Assembly (NCBI GenBank): GCA_021785335.1
Contig: JAJYFW010000131.1
Span: 1-6,105 of the forward strand
Length of the DNA: 6,105 nucleotides
From: Pseudomonadota bacterium
GTDB taxonomy: Bacteria; Pseudomonadota; Alphaproteobacteria; Acetobacterales; Acetobacteraceae
Reading direction: 5' to 3'
Within the stretch, counting starts at the first letter, position 1; every line of letters starts with the position of its first letter. The notes below the pieces were generated by a model, which did not search any database, was not told the DNA's origin, and saw nothing but the letters and a program-made list of their open reading frames with translations. Made by a program: the position numbers and the translations under genes. This document shows, piece by piece, positions 1 to 6,089 of this stretch.

Positions 1-1
1 C

Positions 2-601
2 CTGGCCAGCACCAAGGGGGCGATGGCGCTGGAGCCGCATATCGAGCGCCCGGCCGAATCCCCCGCCTTCCAGCGGTTCCCGCGCATCGTCGCCAACCAT
101 CACGCCACGGACATGATCTGCGACTATCTGCGGATGGTCGGCATGAACGCCGACGATCCCAACCAGATCGAGGACGTGATGGCCCGCGAGCTCAGGAAAA
201 CGCTGGCGGAGGAACTGCACGGCGCGCACGCGCTGCAATCCATGGCCGACGGGCTGCCCGCCCTCGGCATCGTCGCCGCCGTGCTCGGCGTGATCAAGAC
301 GATGAGCCACATCAACCAGCCGCCGGCGGTGCTCGGCGCCATGATCGGCGGCGCGCTCACCGGCACGTTCCTCGGCGTGCTGCTCGCCTACGGCATGGTC
401 GGCCCCTTCGCCTCGCGGCTGAAGGGCATCGTCGAGGAGGAGGCGAAATACTACGAGGTCATCCGCGCCGTCCTCGTCGCCCACCTGCACGGCAACGCGC
501 CGCCCGTCTCCGTCGAGACCGGCCGCAAGATGGCTCCCAACAAGCACATGCCGAGCTTCCAGGAGCTCGAATCCGCGACCCAGAACCTGCAGATCGCGTG
601 A
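2..601 (+). CDS. motA: Flagellar motor stator protein MotA (5'-truncated by window edge)
   Basis: MotA forms, with MotB, the proton-conducting stator of the flagellar motor in the inner membrane. The reading frame is open from base 2, so the start and the first two membrane segments lie outside the window; 199 codons remain, against roughly 290 residues for full-length MotA. Visible family marks: the cytoplasmic-loop signature ALEPHIERP followed by FQRFPRI; TM3 with ADGLPALGIVAAVLGVIK (fragment residues about 83-101), containing the conserved Pro corresponding to E. coli P173; and TM4 with GTFLGVLLAYGMVGPFAS (about 114-138), containing the Pro matching E. coli P222. A charged cytoplasmic tail with SFQELE follows, as in other MotA proteins. 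It ends at a TGA and no motB follows; the next gene is convergent, so MotB must be encoded elsewhere or upstream. The family call is very secure. Confidence 0.96.
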   Translation: MASTKGAMALEPHIERPAESPAFQRFPRIVANHHATDMICDYLRMVGMNADDPNQIEDVMARELRKTLAEELHGAHALQSMADGLPALGIVAAVLGVIKTMSHINQPPAVLGAMIGGALTGTFLGVLLAYGMVGPFASRLKGIVEEEAKYYEVIRAVLVAHLHGNAPPVSVETGRKMAPNKHMPSFQELESATQNLQIA

Positions 602-631
602 CGGGGCCTCCCGCCATCACCCGACCGGCCA

Positions 632-1240
632 TCACTTAACCGGGCGGAACACCCCGTCGCTCTCCAGCACCGTGAGCTCCCCGGTCGCGATGTCGAAGCT
701 CATCCCGTGCAGCGCCAGTCTGCCCCCCGTCACCCGCTCGGCGATCCACGGGAACGTCATCAGGTTGCCCAGGGAGAGCTTGATCGCCTCCTGCTCGCAC
801 GCCGTCTGCTTGTCCGCGGGGCCATAGGCCAGCGCCCGGTTGCGCGCGGATTCCGCGATCCGCATCCACGGCTCGAGGAAGTCCGCGCCGTTCTCCGGCG
901 GCCCCTCCAGCAGCGCGCGGATGCCACCGCACCCGGCATGGCCCATCACCACCACGTTCGCCACCTCGAGCACGCGCACCGCGAACTCCAGCGCCGCACT
1001 CGTCGCGTGCGCCAGCCGGTCGGGCGCGAAGCCCGGCACCAGGTTCGCCACGTTGCGCACGACGAACAGGTCCCCCGGCGCCGCGCCGAAGATCATGTTC
1101 GGGTCGATGCGGCTGTCCGCGCAGGCGATGATCAGCGCCGCCGGCTTCTGCCCCTCGCGCGCCAGGGTGGCCAGTTCCGCCGCGTGTTCGCGCCACCCGG
1201 TGGCGTGGAACCGGCGATATCCGTCGAGCAACCTCTGCAT
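632..1240 (-). CDS. Beta-class carbonic anhydrase
   Basis: Catalyses reversible hydration of CO2 to bicarbonate with a zinc ion, in the cytoplasm. The 202-residue protein carries the whole beta-class signature: CADSR at 40-44 (zinc ligand C40 and the D42/R44 dyad) and HAGCG at 101-105 (zinc ligands H101 and C104). Between them are GDLFVVRNVAN (56-66) and a SAALEFAV stretch (81-88) typical of the family. The C-terminal LSLGNLMTFPW helix and the HGMSFDIATGEL strands are also standard. Length is slightly below E. coli Can (about 220), as is common in alphaproteobacteria. The start is well defined because an in-frame TAA lies 9 bp upstream of the ATG; no clear Shine-Dalgarno is visible. The gene stands alone, convergent with motA (30-bp gap) and divergent from the permease. 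Its role is probably bicarbonate supply and pH balance; whether it is the can or cynT type cannot be told here. Confidence 0.96.
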   Translation of the reverse strand: MQRLLDGYRRFHATGWREHAAELATLAREGQKPAALIIACADSRIDPNMIFGAAPGDLFVVRNVANLVPGFAPDRLAHATSAALEFAVRVLEVANVVVMGHAGCGGIRALLEGPPENGADFLEPWMRIAESARNRALAYGPADKQTACEQEAIKLSLGNLMTFPWIAERVTGGRLALHGMSFDIATGELTVLESDGVFRPVK

Positions 1241-1305
1241 GCCCCGCGTTTAGCCAAGACGCGCGCGCAGGGCCAGCCCGCCGGTTTCCGCCCCGGCCGG
1301 CCCGG

Positions 1306-1341
1306 ATCCGGCACCCCATCCGGCCCCCCATCCGGCCCCCC
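1306..1341. repeat. Three tandem 12-bp repeats in the divergent spacer
   Basis: Three head-to-tail copies of a 12-mer: atccggcacccc (1306-1317), then atccggcccccc twice (1318-1329 and 1330-1341). Copy 1 differs from the others at one base. The array sits in the 176-bp spacer between the divergent carbonic anhydrase and permease genes, directly before an AT-richer stretch (catttgactcc). It could be replication slippage or a helically phased binding site; nothing in the sequence decides. Confidence 0.85.
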
Positions 1342-1403
1342 ATTTGACTCCTGCGCCGCATTCCTGTTCGCTCCGCGCAACGATCGGCGCAAGGCGCCAT
1401 GGC

Positions 1404-1410
1404 AGGGGGA
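1404..1410 (+). promoter_or_regulatory. Ribosome binding site that decides the permease start
   Basis: AGGGGGA lies 6 bp before the ATG at 1417. An earlier in-frame ATG at 1399 has only a weaker AAGG-like element upstream, and using it would bury this strong site inside the coding sequence. The 1417 start is therefore preferred. Confidence 0.6.
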
Positions 1411-1416
1411 CAAAAC

Positions 1417-2895
1417 ATGTCTGGATCCAACGCAAGCCAGCTCCGCCTCGCGCGGACGGTGGGGCTGTTCGCCGTGATGGCCTCCGCGGTCGCGGGCGAG
1501 TACGGGGCCGGCATCAACTTCGTCGCGGTGCAGAGCCTCAGCGTCTATCCCGCGGTGCAATACCTGGTGCCCGTGGCGATGGCCGTCACCGGCCTGGTCC
1601 TGGTCACCAAGGTCTTCATGTTCGCCCGCTTCTCGCGCGTCATGCCGCGCGCCGGCTCCGCCTATGTCTGGATCGTGCGCAGCGTCGACCCGCTCCTCGG
1701 CTTCATCGCCGGCTTCCTGTGGTGGATCTCGCTCACCGCCGCGATGGGCTTCATCGCCTTCGTCTTCTCCAACTTCCTCGGCAGCGCGCTCACGGGCCTC
1801 GGCCTGCCCGGCCATCTGCTCACCACGCATCTCGGCCGCACCATCGTCGGGCTCGCCGCCATCTGGGGCGTCTACGCGCTGCACGCCTCGGGCGTGAAGA
1901 ACTACGGCACCTTCGTCTCGATCCTGCTGTGGCTGATCGTGGCGACCGCGCTCACCATCACGCTCATCGGCTTCACCACCACGCCCGCGCATTTCCTCGA
2001 CCTCGTCGCGGCGAAGACGAACCTCACCTTCACGCCGCCGAAGGCCGGCCCCGGCCCCAGCCTCGGCGCCTTCTTCTCGGTCTGCGCGCTGTTCATCTTC
2101 GCCTATGGCGGCGTCAGCGCCGCCCCCACGCTCGGCGGCGAGACCCGTGACGCGGAACGCACCGTGCCCTCCGGCCTCGTCCTCGGCTGGCTCGTCGCCC
2201 TCGTGCTCTACACGCTGGTCGCCGCCGCCCTGCTGCACGCCGCCCCCTGGTGGGCGATCGTGGAGCTGATCAAGTCGAAGCACGCGGGGCTGGTCACCGC
2301 GCCGGGCCTGGTCTCGGTGGTGGCGCCGCACTGGGTCGGCGTGCTGCTCAACCTCGTGGTCGCGATCATCGTGGGCAAGACGCTGGGCCCGCAGCTGCTC
2401 ACCGGCTCGCGCCTGCTCTTCGCCTTCGGCCAGGACCGCCTGATGCCGGAGGGCCTGGCCGGCACCTCCCATACCCAGGTCCCGGCCGCGGCGCTGCGCA
2501 CCACGGCGGTGCTCGCCTCGCTGTTCCTGCTGCAATCCGTGTTCATCGGCTGGTCGCTCGGCGTGATCATCCGCTCGCTCTCCGTCCTCATCGTCTGGGG
2601 CCTGGTCGGCGTCGGCGCGCTGATGCTGTGGGCCGGCCGGCGCGGGGAAGGACAGGGCTGGGCCGCTTCCATCGCGTCGGACCCCTGGATGCCCGTCGCC
2701 GGCCTCGCCTCGGTGGTGATCTGCGCGGTGCTGATCTGGTTCATCGCCATTGCGCCGCACACGCCGCTGGTGTTCCAGCCGCTGTTCCAGACCGCGATTG
2801 CAACGCTCGTCGCGGTCGTTCTCTACGCCCGCGCCCGCGGCACGATCGGCGCGGACGCGCTCGCCGCGGCGCTCGCCACCCCGCCGGCCGAGTAG
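1417..2895 (+). CDS. APC-superfamily amino acid permease
   Basis: An inner-membrane secondary transporter of the amino acid/polyamine/organocation superfamily, probably taking up an amino acid or amine by ion coupling. From the ATG at 1417 it has 492 residues, the usual size. The hydrophobicity pattern gives about 12 membrane segments, roughly at 12-37, 44-66, 92-122, 142-158, 164-186, 214-236, 253-275, 303-330, 355-380, 383-406, 425-447 and 451-471. Family marks: a helix-breaking glycine motif in TM1 (GEYGAGIN, 27-34); the TM6 region FAYGGVSAAPTLGGE (228-242) followed by ERTVPSGL; and the loop after TM8 with SRLLFAFGQDRLMPEG (331-346), equivalent to the SRxLYAxxRDGxLP motif of relatives. The substrate cannot be read from sequence. 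The downstream aminotransferase-like gene starts 3 bp after the stop, so the two are almost certainly co-transcribed and an amino-group-bearing substrate is likely. The other possible start, at 1399, would add six residues. Confidence 0.9.
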   Translation: MSGSNASQLRLARTVGLFAVMASAVAGEYGAGINFVAVQSLSVYPAVQYLVPVAMAVTGLVLVTKVFMFARFSRVMPRAGSAYVWIVRSVDPLLGFIAGFLWWISLTAAMGFIAFVFSNFLGSALTGLGLPGHLLTTHLGRTIVGLAAIWGVYALHASGVKNYGTFVSILLWLIVATALTITLIGFTTTPAHFLDLVAAKTNLTFTPPKAGPGPSLGAFFSVCALFIFAYGGVSAAPTLGGETRDAERTVPSGLVLGWLVALVLYTLVAAALLHAAPWWAIVELIKSKHAGLVTAPGLVSVVAPHWVGVLLNLVVAIIVGKTLGPQLLTGSRLLFAFGQDRLMPEGLAGTSHTQVPAAALRTTAVLASLFLLQSVFIGWSLGVIIRSLSVLIVWGLVGVGALMLWAGRRGEGQGWAASIASDPWMPVAGLASVVICAVLIWFIAIAPHTPLVFQPLFQTAIATLVAVVLYARARGTIGADALAAALATPPAE

Positions 2896-2898
2896 CCC

Positions 2899-3795
2899 AT
2901 GGCCGGCAGCCAGGCGCTGGCACCCGATCCGCGCAACGCCAGCGTCCTGGTCTCGGTCAACGGCCGCCTCGTGCCGCGCGCCGAGGCGACGGTCTCCGTG
3001 TTCGACGCCGGCTTCATCGCCGGCGACGGCGTGTGGGAGGGGCTGCGCCTGCACAAGGGCCGGCTCCTCTTCCTCGACGAGCACATGGCGCGGCTGGAAC
3101 AGGGCGCGCGCGCCATCGCGCTCGACATCGGGCTAGGCCGCGCCGCCCTGGTCGCGCGCATCGCGGCGCTGCTCGCCGCGAACGCCATGACGGACGGCGT
3201 GCACCTGCGCCTCATGGTCACGCGCGGCGAGAAATCCTCGCCGAGCCAGGACCCGGCGGCCACCATCGGCGCCGCCACCATCGTCATTGTCGCGGAGCAC
3301 AAGGTCCCGCACCCGGACCTCGCGAAAAACGGCCTCACGCTCGCCACCGCGTCGAGCCGCGCGACCGACCCCGACCAGTTCGACATGCGGCTCAACTCCC
3401 ACTCCCGCCTGCCGCTGATCCTCGCCCTGCTGGAGGCCCGCCGCGCCGGCGCGGACGAGGCGCTGATGCTCGACAGGCGCGGCTTCATCGCGAGTTGCAA
3501 CGCGACCAATTTCTTCCATGTCGCCAACGGAACGGTCCGCACCTCGGACGGCACGCGCTGCTTCGCCGGCATCACGCGGTCCAAGGCCATCGCGCTGTGC
3601 CGGCAGGAGGGCATCCCGCTCGCCACCGGCGACTTCGCCCCCTACGACCTCGCCGCGGCGGATGAAGCCTTCGTCACCGGCACCTTCGGCGGCATCACCC
3701 CCGTCGCCGCCATCGACGGCCGCGAGCTCACGGTGCCGGGCCCAATCACCCGGTGCCTGCGCGAAGCCTACGCCAAGCTCATCGACGCCGTCTGA
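2899..3795 (+). CDS. Class IV (fold-type IV) aminotransferase-like protein lacking the usual catalytic lysine
   Basis: Belongs to the fold-type IV PLP family (branched-chain aminotransferase, D-amino acid aminotransferase, aminodeoxychorismate lyase) along its 298 residues. Visible marks: GDGVWEGLR (42-50); HMARL with R65, the phosphate-cup Arg; AGADEALMLD (183-192); TNFF (203-206); GITR (224-227); and FVTGTFGGITPV (258-269). The catalytic Lys normally stands 18 residues before the Gly of the AG.DEA motif. Here that residue is N166 (codon AAC at 3394-3396), within the stretch RLNSHSRL. The Glu that normally contacts the PLP ring nitrogen, six residues into the G-[FV]-[IV]-x-E motif, is S199. 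The D-amino acid aminotransferase Tyr of DGVYE is W46. Phosphate-binding elements (R65, I225-T226, T262) are kept, so it may bind PLP or another phosphate ligand without the normal Schiff base. A conventional transaminase activity is doubtful. The gene is translationally coupled to the permease, with no separate Shine-Dalgarno. From memory, homologues with a similar LNSHS motif exist, so this may be a distinct subfamily and not a decayed gene; I could not check. The reading frame is intact. Confidence 0.88.
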   Translation: MAGSQALAPDPRNASVLVSVNGRLVPRAEATVSVFDAGFIAGDGVWEGLRLHKGRLLFLDEHMARLEQGARAIALDIGLGRAALVARIAALLAANAMTDGVHLRLMVTRGEKSSPSQDPAATIGAATIVIVAEHKVPHPDLAKNGLTLATASSRATDPDQFDMRLNSHSRLPLILALLEARRAGADEALMLDRRGFIASCNATNFFHVANGTVRTSDGTRCFAGITRSKAIALCRQEGIPLATGDFAPYDLAAADEAFVTGTFGGITPVAAIDGRELTVPGPITRCLREAYAKLIDAV

Positions 3796-3802
3796 GGCCG
3801 GC

Positions 3803-4603
3803 CTACCGCCCCTTCCACACCGGCTTCCTCTTCTCCAGGAACGCCCGCACCGCGTCGTGGAAATCCTCGGTCTCGACGAACCCGTTCACCGCCTGGTGCT
3901 CCGCCTGCGTGATCGGCAACTCCCCGCGCAGCTTGCGGATCGCCGCCTTGTGGAACCGCGCGGACAGCGGCGAGCCGCTCGCGATCCTTCCTGCCAGCGC
4001 CAGCGCCTCGCCCTCCACCTCCTCGTCCGGCACCACGCGCGACAGCAGCCCCTTCCCGTACGCCTCGCGCCCGGAAAGAATTCGCCCCTCGATGAAGATC
4101 TCCGCCGCCACCCCGGTGCCCGCCAGCTCGATCACCGGATCCATCTCGGCGTACGGATACCAGATGCCGAGGTTGCGCGCGGTGATCCCGAAGCGGATCC
4201 CCTCGCCGCCGACGCGGAAGTCGCACATCGTGGCAATCCCCGCGCCCCCGCCGATGCATGCACCCATGATCATCGCCACCACCGGGTGCCGGCACAGCCG
4301 GATCGACTGCATGGAGGTGTGCAGCACCTCCGCGTAACGATCCTCCAGCCACCGGGTGCCGCGCTCCTGCCCGAACGCCGCGATATCGGCCCCGGCGCAG
4401 AACGCCTGCGTCCCCGCGCCGCGCAGCACCACGCAGCGCAGCGACTCATCGTCCGAAAGCGCCTCCATCACCCGCTGCAACCGCTGCCACATCGCGAGGT
4501 CGAAGGCGTTGCGCACCTCCGGCCGGTTGAAGGTGACGATGGCGATGTCCCCTTCGCGGGCCACCGGCATGCGGGGATCGTCTTCGATGATCGCGTGTTC
4601 CAT
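3803..4603 (-). CDS. Enoyl-CoA hydratase/isomerase (crotonase) family protein with non-canonical active site
   Basis: A crotonase-fold acyl-CoA enzyme of 266 residues, the usual length. The N-terminal strands carry VTFNRPEVRNAF (23-34). The first oxyanion-hole segment is AFCAGADI (67-74) and the second is GACIGGGAG (114-122). A C-terminal WKGR tail ends it, like the FxGR/WKGR endings common in the family. Rat mitochondrial enoyl-CoA hydratase uses E144 (GGGCELA) and E164 (FGQPEILLG). Here the aligned residues are G122 (GGGAGIA) and A142 (FGITARNLG), so standard water addition is not expected. The fold can also support isomerase, hydrolase, decarboxylase or dehydratase chemistry with other residues; the actual reaction cannot be assigned. 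It starts 13 bp after the glycosylase gene, with only a weak GAGAG ribosome site, and so is probably the second gene of that operon. It ends 7 bp from the convergent aminotransferase-like gene. Family call secure, reaction unknown. Confidence 0.92.
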   Translation of the reverse strand: MEHAIIEDDPRMPVAREGDIAIVTFNRPEVRNAFDLAMWQRLQRVMEALSDDESLRCVVLRGAGTQAFCAGADIAAFGQERGTRWLEDRYAEVLHTSMQSIRLCRHPVVAMIMGACIGGGAGIATMCDFRVGGEGIRFGITARNLGIWYPYAEMDPVIELAGTGVAAEIFIEGRILSGREAYGKGLLSRVVPDEEVEGEALALAGRIASGSPLSARFHKAAIRKLRGELPITQAEHQAVNGFVETEDFHDAVRAFLEKRKPVWKGR

Positions 4604-4616
4604 GCCGCGGAATCTC

Positions 4617-5270
4617 TCACGCCGCCGGCAGGTCGTCCATGGCCGGCCGGCCGGTCACATGCCGCCAATGGTGCCACAGCAGCCGCGCCGCCAGCGCCCG
4701 GTGCGGCCGCCACGCCGCCGCTATCTCGCGCAGCGCCCGCTCCCCCGGCCGCGCCGCCAGCCCCTTGAGGTCCGCCACCGCCGCCGCCAGGGCGAGGTCG
4801 CCCGCGGGAAACACATCCGCCCGCTCGTGCGCGAACAGCAGGTACACCTCCGCCGTCCACCGCCCGATCCCCGGCAGCGCCACCAGCGCCGCCACCGCCG
4901 CCTCGTCCGCCATCGCCTCCAGCGCCTCCGCCGAGAGCGCCCGTTCGGCAAACGCGCGGGCCAGCGCCCTCCCCGCGGCGATCTTGCCGCGCGAAAGCCC
5001 CGCCTCGCCCAGCACCGCGTCCGGCAATGCCGCGAATGCTTCCGGCCCCAGTGCCGCCAGCGGCGCCGCCCGCCGCCAGATCGCCCCGGCCGCCTGGTTG
5101 CTGATCTGCTGGCCCACGATCGCCTGCAGCAGCCCCGCAAACCCGCGCGGCCTGGTGCGCCAGGGCAGGGGCCCCGCGCGGCGCAGCACGGCCCGGAAAT
5201 CCGGGTCCATCGCCAGCAGCCGCCGCAGCCCCGGCGCCGCGCGCGCGCCGCCCCTCGTTCCGCCCGCCAT
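4617..5270 (-). CDS. DNA-3-methyladenine glycosylase II (AlkA-like, HhH-GPD family)
   Basis: A base-excision repair enzyme that removes alkylated purines from DNA. From the preferred ATG it has 217 residues, resembling the compact AlkA type without the N-terminal beta domain of E. coli AlkA (282 residues). Numbering from this start: IVGQQISNQAA (51-61), the diagnostic QQxS segment of the family; the helix-hairpin-helix LPGIGRWTAE (132-141), which grips the DNA backbone; and FPAGDLAL (154-161), whose D158 is the catalytic aspartate. An HhH-GPD iron-sulfur cluster is absent, as in AlkA. The start at 5268-5270 is chosen because GAAGGA lies 4 bp upstream; two earlier in-frame ATGs (5289-5291 and 5286-5288) lack a ribosome site and would add seven or six residues. 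First gene of a probable two-gene unit with the crotonase, and divergent from the response regulator. Confidence 0.93.
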   Translation of the reverse strand: MAGGTRGGARAAPGLRRLLAMDPDFRAVLRRAGPLPWRTRPRGFAGLLQAIVGQQISNQAAGAIWRRAAPLAALGPEAFAALPDAVLGEAGLSRGKIAAGRALARAFAERALSAEALEAMADEAAVAALVALPGIGRWTAEVYLLFAHERADVFPAGDLALAAAVADLKGLAARPGERALREIAAAWRPHRALAARLLWHHWRHVTGRPAMDDLPAA

Positions 5271-5274
5271 CGTT

Positions 5275-5280
5275 TCCTTC
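5275..5280 (-). promoter_or_regulatory. Ribosome binding site that decides the glycosylase start
   Basis: On the minus strand GAAGGA lies 4 bp before the ATG at 5270-5268. The two earlier in-frame ATGs have a pyrimidine-rich upstream sequence with no such element. Confidence 0.55.
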
Positions 5281-5290
5281 GTCCGCATCA

Positions 5291-5305
5291 TGCAAAGAAG
5301 TGCAA
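5291..5305. promoter_or_regulatory. Candidate operator: TGCAA-N5-TGCAA direct repeat
   Basis: Two copies of TGCAA, at 5291-5295 and 5301-5305, are separated by five bases, so their spacing is exactly 10 bp, one helical turn. Tandem half-sites spaced this way are the usual binding arrangement of OmpR/PhoB-type regulators, and the site lies in the spacer before just such a gene. It sits in a locally AT-richer patch of an otherwise very GC-rich window. The binding role is inference from arrangement and position only. If the earliest glycosylase ATG were used, the first base of the site would overlap it. Confidence 0.3.
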
Positions 5306-5347
5306 CATCCCCTGCCGCCCCGCGCGAGAGCTTCTATTGTAACAGCC

Positions 5348-6082
5348 ATGGAGAATTCCGCCGCCGGCGCCATGCCGCACCTCCTCGTCGTCGACGACGA
5401 CCGCGAGATCCGCGAACTCCTCAAGCAATTCCTGGAGCGCCAGCGCTTCCGCGTCACCGCCGTGCGCGACGGGCGGGAACTGCGCCGCGCCTGGCCGCTC
5501 GGCCACTACCAGCTCGTCGTGCTGGACCTGATGCTCCCCGGCGAATCCGGCATGGACCTCGCCCGCTGGCTGCGCGCGGAATCCAACATCCCCATCGTCA
5601 TGCTCACGGCGCTCGGCGAGGAAACGGACCGCATCGTGGGCCTCGAACTGGGTGCGGACGACTACGTCCCCAAGCCCTTCAACCCGCGCGAACTCCTCGC
5701 GCGCATCCGCGCCGTGCTGCGCCGCGCCGGGGACGCGCCGGAAACCCGCGCGGAACCCACCGCCCGCGCCTACCTCTTCGGCGGCTGGACGCTGGAACCC
5801 TCGCGCCGCCGCCTGCTCAACCCGGACGCGGTGGAGGTCGCGCTCACCGGCGGCGAATACGACCTGCTGCTCGCCCTCGTCTCGCGCCCCAACCGCGTGC
5901 TCACGCGCGACATGCTGCTGGACCTGCTGCGCGGCCGCCAGGCCGGCCCCTACGACCGCGCCATCGACGTCGCGGTCAGCCGCCTGCGCCGCAAGCTGGA
6001 GGACGACGGCCGCCACGCCCAGCTCATCAAGACCGTGCGCGGCGGCGGCTACGTCCTCGCCGCCGAGGTCGAGCGCCACTAG
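5348..6082 (+). CDS. OmpR/PhoB-family two-component response regulator
   Basis: A cytoplasmic DNA-binding response regulator, 244 residues from the ATG at 5348. The receiver domain (about 11-125) has all key residues: acidic pocket D16-D18 in VVDDDRE, phosphoacceptor D60 in VVLDLMLPGESG, T87 in MLTALG and K109 in DDYVPKPFNPREL. A short linker with Ala/Glu/Arg leads to a winged-helix effector domain (about 140-238), with LTGGEYDLLLALV (167-179) and the recognition-helix region AIDVAVSRLRRKLED (205-219), then the wing IKTVRGGGYVL (227-237). Possible starts are a GTG at 5300, the ATG at 5348 and an ATG at 5372. I prefer 5348, which leaves a short tail before the receiver; none has a strong Shine-Dalgarno. 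The signal it answers is unknown. A probable partner gene begins 7 bp downstream, and the direct repeat upstream suggests autoregulation. Confidence 0.93.
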   Translation: MENSAAGAMPHLLVVDDDREIRELLKQFLERQRFRVTAVRDGRELRRAWPLGHYQLVVLDLMLPGESGMDLARWLRAESNIPIVMLTALGEETDRIVGLELGADDYVPKPFNPRELLARIRAVLRRAGDAPETRAEPTARAYLFGGWTLEPSRRRLLNPDAVEVALTGGEYDLLLALVSRPNRVLTRDMLLDLLRGRQAGPYDRAIDVAVSRLRRKLEDDGRHAQLIKTVRGGGYVLAAEVERH

Positions 6083-6089
6083 GCCGCGC

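Noticed and set aside
612..635. GCCATCAC repeated twice between motA and the carbonic anhydrase gene
   Set aside because: Only two 8-mers in a short spacer, partly inside the end of the carbonic anhydrase gene; no hairpin or known role.
1344..1372. TTGACT with TTCGCT 17 bp downstream as a permease promoter
   Set aside because: The -35 is good but the -10 matches the consensus at only two positions, too weak to annotate.
1250..1435. Short minus-strand open frame with a repeated Gly-Ala-Gly-Trp tetrapeptide
   Set aside because: The peptide repeat is just the translation of the 12-bp DNA repeats. No ribosome site, and it overlaps the permease start.
1132..3084. 650-codon open frame on the minus strand, rich in Arg, Glu, Asp, Gly and His
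   Set aside because: It is antisense to the permease and spans parts of other genes; its low-complexity composition is what a GC-biased gene produces in that opposite frame. No recognisable domain.
2250..3665. 471-codon open frame on the plus strand, rich in Arg, Pro, Gly and Ala
   Set aside because: It runs out of frame through both the permease and the aminotransferase-like gene, each with clear family motifs. It is a shadow of GC-rich coding.
3796..3803. GGCCGGCC palindrome between the convergent aminotransferase-like and crotonase genes, as a possible terminator
   Set aside because: No loop and no T-run on either strand; such palindromes are common in this GC-rich sequence (another lies near 4641).
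3518..4768. 416-codon open frame on the plus strand
   Set aside because: It crosses the end of one gene and runs antisense to the crotonase and glycosylase genes. Proline/arginine low complexity, no motifs.
4468..5457. 329-codon open frame on the minus strand, rich in Gly and Ala
   Set aside because: It overlaps the glycosylase gene in another frame and has no family similarity I can see.
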